Assembly (NCBI RefSeq): GCF_034651555.1
Contig: NZ_JAYEEQ010000006.1
Coordinates: 124,001-188,000 of the forward strand
DNA from: Aurantibrevibacter litoralis
Lineage (GTDB): Bacteria > Bacteroidota > Bacteroidia > Flavobacteriales > Flavobacteriaceae
Reading direction: 5' to 3'
Length of the DNA: 64,000 nt
Numbering within the stretch: position 1 is the stretch's first letter; the number at the start of each line of letters is the position of its first letter. Positions 17,870 through 24,458 of this stretch are shown in pieces. Position numbers and translations under genes: made by a program. Under the pieces are notes generated by a model that was not told the DNA's origin, searched no databases, and saw only the letters and a list, made by a program, of their open reading frames with translations.

Positions 17870-19024
17870 ATGGACTATTTTTCTTCTGATTTTAAGTTGG
17901 GTATTCTTGGTGGTGGACAACTGGGAAAAATGCTGTTGTATGAAACCCGAAAGTTTGACATTTATACGTTGGTGATGGATGCATCACCCGAAGCACCCTG
18001 CAAAATTGCGTGCAATGAATTTTTTTTGGGTGATTTAATGGATTATGAGGCTGTTTATAATTTTGGCAAAAAAGTAAACGTCCTCACCATAGAGATCGAA
18101 AACGTTAATGTTGATGCCCTAGAAAAGCTAGAAACAGAAGGTATTACGGTGTATCCCGCATCAAAAACATTACGCACCATACAAAATAAGGCGCAACAGA
18201 AATTGTTTTATGTAGATCATGAGATTCCTACGGCAGATTTCTCGCGTTTTGCCTACAAAAGTGAAATAGAAGATAGCATTGAAAATGGCGGACTGGATTT
18301 ACCTTTTGTTTGGAAGGCGGCGCAATTTGGGTATGACGGACAAGGGGTAAAAGTGGTTAGGTCCTTACAGGATTTGGATGGGTTACCTTCGGGGGAATGT
18401 ATTGCCGAGGAAATGGTACCATTTAAAAATGAGTTAGCCGTGATCGTGGTACGCAACCCTAACGGACAGGTGGTAACCTACCCGGTGGTAGAAATGGAAT
18501 TTCATCCTGAGGCCAATCAGGTAGAGTATGTAATTTGTCCGGCACGAATTGATGATAAAGTAGCCGCTAAAGCTCAAGAGATAGCGCTAAAGGTATCTGA
18601 AAAAATAAAGCACATCGGAATTTTAGCGGTAGAACTGTTCCAAACACAAGACGATGAAATTTTGGTTAATGAAGTCGCCCCAAGACCTCACAATAGTGGA
18701 CACTATAGTATTGAAGCCAGTTATACCAATCAGTTTGAGCAACATATTAGAGCCATCTTAAACTTACCCTTGGGCAACACTGAAAGTAAAGTGGCGGGTA
18801 TCATGGTTAATTTGGTGGGAGCTGAAGGTTATAGCGGAAATGTGGTTTATGAAAATCTGGAAGAAATTTTGAAATTAGATGGAGTTACGCCACACATTTA
18901 TGGGAAGCGACAAACACGTCCTTTTCGAAAAATGGGACATGTAACTATAGTAAATCCAGACATTGAAGAAGCACGAAAAATTGCAGGAGTAGTAAAAAAT
19001 ACTATAAAAGTTATCTCAAGATAA
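17870..19024 (+). CDS. purK: PurK, N5-carboxyaminoimidazole ribonucleotide synthase
   Basis: A 384-residue ATP-grasp enzyme. It begins KLGILGGGQLGKML, the PurK nucleotide-fold start, and carries PFVWKAAQFGYDGQGVKV and the metal-binding NEVAPRPHNSGHY segment. PurK makes N5-CAIR from AIR, bicarbonate and ATP; PurE then rearranges it. A box TATTTTTG at 17821-17828 fits the Bacteroidota -7 consensus, 41 bases before the ATG. It diverges from HPRT-adk. The purE partner follows only after two inserted toxin-antitoxin genes. Confidence 0.95.
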   Translation: MDYFSSDFKLGILGGGQLGKMLLYETRKFDIYTLVMDASPEAPCKIACNEFFLGDLMDYEAVYNFGKKVNVLTIEIENVNVDALEKLETEGITVYPASKTLRTIQNKAQQKLFYVDHEIPTADFSRFAYKSEIEDSIENGGLDLPFVWKAAQFGYDGQGVKVVRSLQDLDGLPSGECIAEEMVPFKNELAVIVVRNPNGQVVTYPVVEMEFHPEANQVEYVICPARIDDKVAAKAQEIALKVSEKIKHIGILAVELFQTQDDEILVNEVAPRPHNSGHYSIEASYTNQFEQHIRAILNLPLGNTESKVAGIMVNLVGAEGYSGNVVYENLEEILKLDGVTPHIYGKRQTRPFRKMGHVTIVNPDIEEARKIAGVVKNTIKVISR

Positions 19025-19032
19025 GATTTTCG

Positions 19033-19040
19033 TAATTTTG
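19033..19040 (+). promoter_or_regulatory. Putative -7 box for the antitoxin-toxin-purE transcript
   Basis: TAATTTTG fits the Bacteroidota TAnnTTTG consensus and lies between the purK stop and the antitoxin ATG at 19057. A TTA at 19011-19013 stands 19 bases upstream, where TTG would be expected. It would give the inserted genes, and purE after them, their own promoter. Only the box is seen; activity is inferred. Confidence 0.4.
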
Positions 19041-19056
19041 TTAAAATTCGTTGATT

Positions 19057-19236
19057 ATGTCAGAAATTGAAAAGAAAGAGGCTCTAAAAGAAATTATTGA
19101 TAAGCTCTCTGATAATGCCTTAGACCAAGCTATTTTGTATATGGAGGACTTGGCAATTAAAGATAAGAAACGTATTCTTTATGTAAAAAATCTCTTAGAG
19201 AGAGAAAAACAATTGTTTGCAAGATTAGCTGAATGA
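19057..19236 (+). CDS. Small antitoxin-like protein upstream of Doc
   Basis: A 59-residue, highly charged, probably all-helical protein (MSEIEKKEALKEIIDKL ... LFARLAE). It has no Phd/YefM-type start that I recognise, so calling it an antitoxin rests on its position: its stop codon overlaps the ATG of the Doc-type gene by four bases, the usual antitoxin-toxin layout. A TTG at 19051 gives a longer frame, but the ATG at 19057 is the better start. It would bind and neutralise the toxin and might repress the promoter (inference). Confidence 0.6.
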   Translation: MSEIEKKEALKEIIDKLSDNALDQAILYMEDLAIKDKKRILYVKNLLEREKQLFARLAE

Positions 19237-19607
19237 TTTCAATACAACTAGCAGAGGAGTTAAACAAAATTATTTCAGAATCATCCGGTGGCTCGAGTGG
19301 AATACGGGATGAAAAATTATTATCTTCAGCATTAAGTCGTCCTTTCCAAACCTTTGATGGTAAAGAGTTATACCCTTCTGCAATTGATAAATCCGCCGCA
19401 ATCTTTCAAAGTATTGTGTTAAATCATCCTTTTTTGGATGGAAATAAAAGAATGGGGTATGTTTTAATGCGTCTCTTACTTTCAGAAAATGGTCTGGACA
19501 TTGAGGCATCAGATGATGAAAAATATAGTTTTGTAATATGTGTATCGAAAGGAGAAATTGAATACGAAGGCATTAAGGATTGGATTATAATTAATTTGAA
19601 AAAATAA
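19233..19607 (+). CDS. doc: Doc-type Fic-domain toxin
   Basis: A 124-residue death-on-curing protein. The Fic-like core HPFLDGNKRMG is at residues 65-75: H65, F67, D69, N71, K72 and R73 fit the Doc form HxFx(D/N)(A/G)NKR, in which the toxin phosphorylates elongation factor Tu rather than AMPylating a target. The early SGIRDEKLLSSALSRP segment and total length also match P1 Doc. The gene overlaps the small upstream gene, and its TAA is one base before the purE ATG, so purE translation may depend on it. All key residues are present, so the toxin looks active. Confidence 0.88.
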   Translation: MISIQLAEELNKIISESSGGSSGIRDEKLLSSALSRPFQTFDGKELYPSAIDKSAAIFQSIVLNHPFLDGNKRMGYVLMRLLLSENGLDIEASDDEKYSFVICVSKGEIEYEGIKDWIIINLKK

Positions 19608-19608
19608 C

Positions 19609-20103
19609 ATGAGTAAAGTAGCCGTAGTAATGGGTAGTACCAGTGACCTCCCTGTGATGCAGGAAGCTGTAGATATTTTAAAAGGGTTTGATATTGAGGT
19701 TGATGTAGATATTGTATCGGCACACAGAACCCCGGAAAAGTTATTTGACTTCAGCAAAAATGCCCATAAAAATGGTTACAGTGTAATCATAGCCGGTGCC
19801 GGCGGTGCTGCTCATTTGCCCGGCATGGTCGCTTCTTTGACGCCTTTACCTGTTATTGGTGTTCCGGTAAAAAGCAGCAATTCCATCGATGGATGGGATT
19901 CTATTTTATCTATTCTTCAAATGCCCGGTGGTGTGCCAGTAGCAACCGTAGCCCTCAACGGTGCAAAGAATGCGGGTATTCTTGCCGCTCAAATTATTGG
20001 CAGTGCAGACAAATGTGTTTTGGACAAGATTATTTTTTATAAAGAAGGGTTAAAGCAAAAAGTCTTAGACGGATCCGCTGAAATAAGAAATACCAAAAGA
20101 TAG
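19609..20103 (+). CDS. purE: PurE, N5-CAIR mutase
   Basis: A 164-residue class I PurE. It has VVMGSTSDLPVM at the start, the VSAHRTPEKL motif with the catalytic histidine, and AGAGGAAHLPGMVA. It converts N5-CAIR to CAIR in purine synthesis, following PurK. In most relatives purE directly follows purK; here 584 bp with two toxin-antitoxin genes lie between, and purE starts one base after the toxin stop. The protein itself is intact and of normal length. Confidence 0.95.
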   Translation: MSKVAVVMGSTSDLPVMQEAVDILKGFDIEVDVDIVSAHRTPEKLFDFSKNAHKNGYSVIIAGAGGAAHLPGMVASLTPLPVIGVPVKSSNSIDGWDSILSILQMPGGVPVATVALNGAKNAGILAAQIIGSADKCVLDKIIFYKEGLKQKVLDGSAEIRNTKR

Positions 20104-20185
20104 TTGGCAGTTTTCAGTTGGCAGTTGCCCGTCTGACTATAACTTCTTAACCCTTTTTCTCTTTAACTCTTTTTCCTCTTTAACT
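20102..20185. repeat. Short tandem repeats after purE
   Basis: Two simple repeats in one gap. At 20102-20129 there are four 7-base units (AGTTGGC, AGTTTTC, AGTTGGC, AGTTGCC), the first overlapping the purE stop codon. At 20153-20185 a 16-17 base pyrimidine-rich unit, CTTTTTCTCTTTAACT, is repeated twice with one extra C in the second copy. Confidence 0.85.
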
Positions 20186-20209
20186 TAAATAAAACCTTAC
20201 AATCAGCAT

Positions 20210-22225
20210 ATGAATCCCCTTTTAACCCCATTTGATACCGCTCCGTTTTCACAAATAAAAAATGATCATTTTAAACCCGCCTTTTTGCAAGCCATGGCCG
20301 ATGCCAGAGCAGAAATAGATGCCATTACCCAAAATACCGAACCTCCCACTTTTGAAAATACCATAGAAGCTCTTGAATTTGCCGGACAACAATTGGATAG
20401 GATCTCTAGTGTTTTCTTTAATTTAAACTCGGCAGAAACCAACGACGAAATTCAGCACATAGCGCAAGAGGTTTCGCCCATGCTTTCAGAATTTAGCAAC
20501 GATATTACGTTAAACGCCGCCTTGTTTGCCCGCGTAAAGGAAGTTTACCATCAAAAGGAAACCATAGAACTAACTACCGAACAATTAACCTTGCTTGATA
20601 AAAAATATAAAAGTTTCAGCCGTAACGGTGCTCATTTACCGGAGGAAAAAAAGAAACAACTCCGAGAAATTGATGCGAAACTTTCTAAACTTAAACTAAA
20701 GTTTGGTGAAAATATATTGGCGGAAACCAACGCCTATGAAAAACACATTACCAAAGAGTCAGATTTAGAAGGTTTACCAGAAGGGGAGAAAGAAGCAGCT
20801 GCGCAATTGGCGGCCTCAAAAAATAAAGAGGGCTGGCTTATCACCTTAGACTACCCCAGCTATATTCCGTTTATGAAATATGCCAAAAACAGAGCTCTTC
20901 GTAAAGAATTGGCTATTGCATTTGGCAGCAAAGGATTTCATGGGGATGCACTGGATAATCAGGACAACGTTTTACGCATTGCCCGGCTTCGTCATGAGCG
21001 GGCTCAATTATTGGGATACCAAACCCATGCGCATTTTGTGTTGGAAGAACGGATGGCAGAAACACCTGAAAAAGTCGCGCAATTTTTAAACGACTTATTG
21101 GCAAAAGCGAAACCTGCGGCAGAACGAGAATTTAGCGAACTGCAAGCCTTTGCCAAGGCATTAGACGGCATAGACCGACTCGAAAAATGGGATGGCAGCT
21201 ACTATTCCGAAAAATTAAAACAAAAACTTTTCGATTTAGATGATGCGCAGTTAAAGCCCTATTTTAAATTGGAAAACGTAATCAATGGTGTTTTTAAAGT
21301 AGCCCAAAAACTATTTGGACTTCAATTTGAAGAAGTTTTTGATGTAGAAAAATACCATGAGGAGGTAAAAACCTATCGGGTGTACGATGCCAATATGAAA
21401 TTCATAGCCCTTTTCTATGCCGATTTCCATCCGCGTCCCGGCAAAAGAGGTGGTGCCTGGATGACCTCGTTTAAATCGCAGTATATGGTACAAGGCAGCA
21501 ATGTGCGCCCCCATATTTCTAATGTTTGTAATTTTACCAAGCCCACAGCCACCAAACCTTCCTTACTTACTTTTAATGAAGTTACCACTTTGTTTCATGA
21601 ATTTGGTCATGGGCTGCATGGTATGCTAGCCAATACTACCTATCCCAGCCTTTCGGGCACATCGGTCTATTGGGATTTTGTAGAGCTTCCCAGCCAGATT
21701 ATGGAAAACTGGTGTTACGAAAAAGAAGCCCTAGAATTGTTTGCAACCCACTATGAAACCGGTGAACTGATTCCTATGGAATTAGTGCATAAAATAAAAG
21801 CATCGGCCACTTTTCAGGAAGGTATGGCAACGCTTCGCCAACTAAGCTTTGGCCTACTCGATATGGCTTGGCACGGTGCAGATCCATCTAAAATAACAAA
21901 TGTAAAAGCGCATGAAACAAAAGCATTTACGGGCACAGATCTTTATCCGGAAACACCGGAAACCTGCATGAGCACTTCCTTCTCCCATATCTTTCAAGGA
22001 GGGTATTCTTCGGGCTATTACAGCTATAAATGGGCCGAAGTACTGGATGCCGATGCCTTTGCTTATTTTAAAGAAAAAGGTATTTTTAATACGGAAGTTG
22101 CCACCAAATTTAAAGAGCACATTCTGTCTAAAGGAGGTACGGAAAAACCTATGATTCTTTACAAAAGGTTTCGGGGTGCCGCACCTAAAGTGGAAGCCTT
22201 GCTAGAACGAGCAGGATTGTTGTAA
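20210..22225 (+). CDS. M3 family zinc metallopeptidase (Dcp / oligopeptidase A type)
   Basis: A 671-residue thimet-type peptidase. The zinc motif HEFGH is at residues 463-467 with the third ligand in the following WDFVELPSQ segment, and GGYSSGYYSYKWAEV near the C-terminus is the family's substrate-binding loop. No signal peptide, so the enzyme is cytosolic and probably degrades short peptides. Length fits both peptidyl-dipeptidase Dcp and oligopeptidase A; I cannot choose between them by eye. Single gene. Confidence 0.92.
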   Translation: MNPLLTPFDTAPFSQIKNDHFKPAFLQAMADARAEIDAITQNTEPPTFENTIEALEFAGQQLDRISSVFFNLNSAETNDEIQHIAQEVSPMLSEFSNDITLNAALFARVKEVYHQKETIELTTEQLTLLDKKYKSFSRNGAHLPEEKKKQLREIDAKLSKLKLKFGENILAETNAYEKHITKESDLEGLPEGEKEAAAQLAASKNKEGWLITLDYPSYIPFMKYAKNRALRKELAIAFGSKGFHGDALDNQDNVLRIARLRHERAQLLGYQTHAHFVLEERMAETPEKVAQFLNDLLAKAKPAAEREFSELQAFAKALDGIDRLEKWDGSYYSEKLKQKLFDLDDAQLKPYFKLENVINGVFKVAQKLFGLQFEEVFDVEKYHEEVKTYRVYDANMKFIALFYADFHPRPGKRGGAWMTSFKSQYMVQGSNVRPHISNVCNFTKPTATKPSLLTFNEVTTLFHEFGHGLHGMLANTTYPSLSGTSVYWDFVELPSQIMENWCYEKEALELFATHYETGELIPMELVHKIKASATFQEGMATLRQLSFGLLDMAWHGADPSKITNVKAHETKAFTGTDLYPETPETCMSTSFSHIFQGGYSSGYYSYKWAEVLDADAFAYFKEKGIFNTEVATKFKEHILSKGGTEKPMILYKRFRGAAPKVEALLERAGLL

Positions 22226-22273
22226 AATACCCAACAATAAGGAACGACGTGTACCTATGTTTTAATACTACTA

Positions 22274-22642
22274 TTAGTGCTGTTCCTGCTTTTTGGACCA
22301 TCCGTCATAACCGCCATCGAGGTTAATGACCTTGGAAAACCCCAAAGCATCCAGTTTTTCTGTAGCCTTGGCACTGCGACCACCAACCTTACAGTAGATG
22401 TAGATGGTTTCATTCTTATCAATTGCAGAAAATTGTTCCGCAAAATCAGCATCATACCAATTAATATTGATCGCATTTGGTAGATGTCCTTGCTGATACT
22501 CTTCCGGTGTGCGTACATCAATCACGATCGCATTATTTAACTCTTTTTGTGAAATTTCTTTGATCGGTTTTGTGTTAATTTGTGCATGTCCAATTTGCAG
22601 ACATAAAAAAAGAAAAAAACTGCAAGCCAATACTACTTTCAT
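22274..22642 (-). CDS. Exported rhodanese-like protein
   Basis: A 122-residue single-domain rhodanese with an N-terminal signal peptide (hydrophobic residues 3-20, likely cut before QINTK). The domain has the IDVRTPEEYQQGHLPNAINI pattern and the active-site loop CKVGGRS with catalytic C84, so it is probably active in moving sulfane sulfur in the periplasm. It diverges from the sigma factor gene across 82 bp; no functional link to it is evident. Confidence 0.88.
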   Translation of the reverse strand: MKVVLACSFFLFLCLQIGHAQINTKPIKEISQKELNNAIVIDVRTPEEYQQGHLPNAININWYDADFAEQFSAIDKNETIYIYCKVGGRSAKATEKLDALGFSKVINLDGGYDGWSKKQEQH

Positions 22643-22724
22643 AATGTGTTAATTTGAATCAAAAATAACTATTATTTCCCAAAAAAAATCCACTACATTT
22701 GATACTAGTAAAAACGTGTTACAA

Positions 22725-23273
22725 ATGCATCAATTAAATCCGAATGCTTGGGTAGACCTTTATGCGGACTATCTTTTTAATTATGCGGTGGCAAGAGTTA
22801 GCGATGCCGAAATTGCCAAAGATCTGGTTCAGGAAACTTTTTTTGCCGGCTTAAGATCTGCCAAGAACTTTGAAGGCAATGCAGCAGAACGCACATGGCT
22901 CATTGCTATATTAAAGCGCAAGGTTATAGATCACTACCGCAAAATAAACTCGAATAAGGGAAAGGCAGAGGTTCGATTAAGTTATGCTTCTAATAGTGAT
23001 TCTGATGGCGATTGGCTCGAAGAACAAGTGGCCGATCCGCAAAGTGTGTTAGAAAACGATGCCATTGAAAATGAAGAATTGGGTCTTGCCATACAGGAGT
23101 GTATTTCTAAATTACCCAAAAAACAATCCATGGTATTTACCATGAAAACCATTCAAGGCATAGAAACCGATGATATTTGTAAAGAATTAGATATTAATCC
23201 GTCCAATCTTTGGGTAATGATACATAGGGCGCGCACCGCACTCATGGATTGCCTTAACAAAAACTGGTTTTAA
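22725..23273 (+). CDS. ECF-type RNA polymerase sigma factor
   Basis: A 182-residue group 4 sigma factor. Region 2 spans about residues 10-75 (DLVQETFFAGLRS, RTWLIAILKRKVIDHYR) and region 4 about 122-175 (ISKLPKKQSMVFTMKTIQG, NPSNLWVMIHRAR). A GTG at 22716 would add three residues; the ATG at 22725 is preferred. A TACATTTG box at 22694-22701 fits the Bacteroidota -7 consensus. Two bases separate it from the next gene, a small zinc-binding protein that is likely its anti-sigma factor. The regulon is unknown. Confidence 0.9.
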   Translation: MHQLNPNAWVDLYADYLFNYAVARVSDAEIAKDLVQETFFAGLRSAKNFEGNAAERTWLIAILKRKVIDHYRKINSNKGKAEVRLSYASNSDSDGDWLEEQVADPQSVLENDAIENEELGLAIQECISKLPKKQSMVFTMKTIQGIETDDICKELDINPSNLWVMIHRARTALMDCLNKNWF

Positions 23274-23275
23274 TT

Positions 23276-23503
23276 ATGATTTCTTGTGAAGAAGCAACAG
23301 CCATCTGCAATAAAAAACAATACAACGAAGCAACTACTTGGCAAAAAATAACCCTAAGATTTCACGTCTTAATGTGCAAAGCATGTTCTAAATTTACGAA
23401 AAAGAATACGCAACTTACTTCGCTTTTTGAAAAAGCAAATTTGCAGAGTTTATCTGAAAACGATAAAAAAAAGCTAAGAGAGCAATTAGAGAAGAAATTT
23501 TAG
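23276..23503 (+). CDS. Short soluble zf-HC2-like anti-sigma factor candidate
   Basis: A 75-residue protein. The segment RFHVLMCKACSKF (about residues 28-40) has the H-x3-C-x2-C ligand set of zinc anti-sigma (ZAS) domains. There is no membrane segment, so it would act in the cytosol, unlike most ECF anti-sigma factors. The 2-bp gap after the sigma gene implies coupled translation. The function is inferred from context and the motif. Its stop codon overlaps the end of the convergent membrane-protein gene. Confidence 0.75.
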   Translation: MISCEEATAICNKKQYNEATTWQKITLRFHVLMCKACSKFTKKNTQLTSLFEKANLQSLSENDKKKLREQLEKKF

Positions 23504-24324
23504 TAGTAGGAAACCGCTAAAAGATAGATTCCCCACCACAAAATGGGTACAGATTCTACCCAAAATGACGCAAAATAAACATTTTGGTCTTTTTTGCTTA
23601 TCCATATAAGTATACATAATGTGAGTGTCAAGAGCGCATTTAGGTATACTTCCATGGAATGTACTGTGTCTTTTAAAAATGTGCTAAAAAATAATAGAAT
23701 CGATAGTAGTATACCTATCTGCTTTGTTTTTTTAATACCGTAACGCTGTGGAAGCGTCTGCAGCTCCAAAGGATCGTACTTTAGATCTCTAATCTCAAAA
23801 GGCAACAGCAAAATCAAAATGAGTAAAAATCGTTGCCCTAAACCGATACCATAATCCCAACTCATTGGCAACTGGGCCTCTTGTAAAGGCAACGCTACCG
23901 TGGTGCCGGTCCACACCGTAGCCACCACAAAGATTTTAAATCCGCCCAGACTTCTAAGATTTTTGGCGTTAGGCAATAGTGGCAAGGCATACAAACCCGA
24001 AAGCAAACAAAGGGAGATAAGACCAATCCAAATATCCAGGCCTAAAAAATAGAAATGGTACAAGGCGCCCAAAAGGGCCAAGACACCTAATACCTGTATT
24101 TGTTTTTGGTACGTATTGGCCATCTTTACATATTTTGGCGCTTCTACCCCGTATTTTACAAAATTATAACTGCTTATAGTAGCAAAAAAAAGACCATAAG
24201 ACAGGTGTGAATTTATGGGAACATCAAACTGTATCGCTGTAAGCTGTACTAAGGAAAAAACAGATAGCGCCACGTGTATACTGGCATTTAGGTAAAAGTT
24301 GAAAATGCGCTGAAACCACTTCAT
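23500..24324 (-). CDS. UbiA-like polytopic membrane protein
   Basis: From the ATG at 24324 the protein is 274 residues (MKWFQRIFNFYLNASIHVAL) with about eight membrane segments. The pattern FEIRDLKYDPLELQTLPQRYG is like the second Asp-rich motif of UbiA prenyltransferases (D-x-x-D), but the first motif NDxxD is replaced by a SSYNFVKYG stretch, so prenyl transfer is doubtful. A longer frame reaching 24450 adds a basic 42-residue extension that would cover the gcvP promoter region; I reject it. Convergent with the anti-sigma candidate, overlapping it by four bases. Confidence 0.75.
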   Translation of the reverse strand: MKWFQRIFNFYLNASIHVALSVFSLVQLTAIQFDVPINSHLSYGLFFATISSYNFVKYGVEAPKYVKMANTYQKQIQVLGVLALLGALYHFYFLGLDIWIGLISLCLLSGLYALPLLPNAKNLRSLGGFKIFVVATVWTGTTVALPLQEAQLPMSWDYGIGLGQRFLLILILLLPFEIRDLKYDPLELQTLPQRYGIKKTKQIGILLSILLFFSTFLKDTVHSMEVYLNALLTLTLCILIWISKKDQNVYFASFWVESVPILWWGIYLLAVSYY

Positions 24325-24458
24325 CGAACAAAAGTAACCAAACTGTTCATAACCCCTAATCTTGGTTAAAAACTTTAAAAGCACAAGCTTTAAAATCATC
24401 CTTTTTACCAGAATTAATCTGTAATTTTGCCGCAATTTCTTTAAAAACAAGGATTTCT

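Noticed and set aside
24325..24450. Longer N-terminus for the UbiA-like gene
   Set aside because: The extra 42 residues are basic and non-conserved and would overlap the gcvP promoter box at 24422; the ATG at 24324 gives a proper start.
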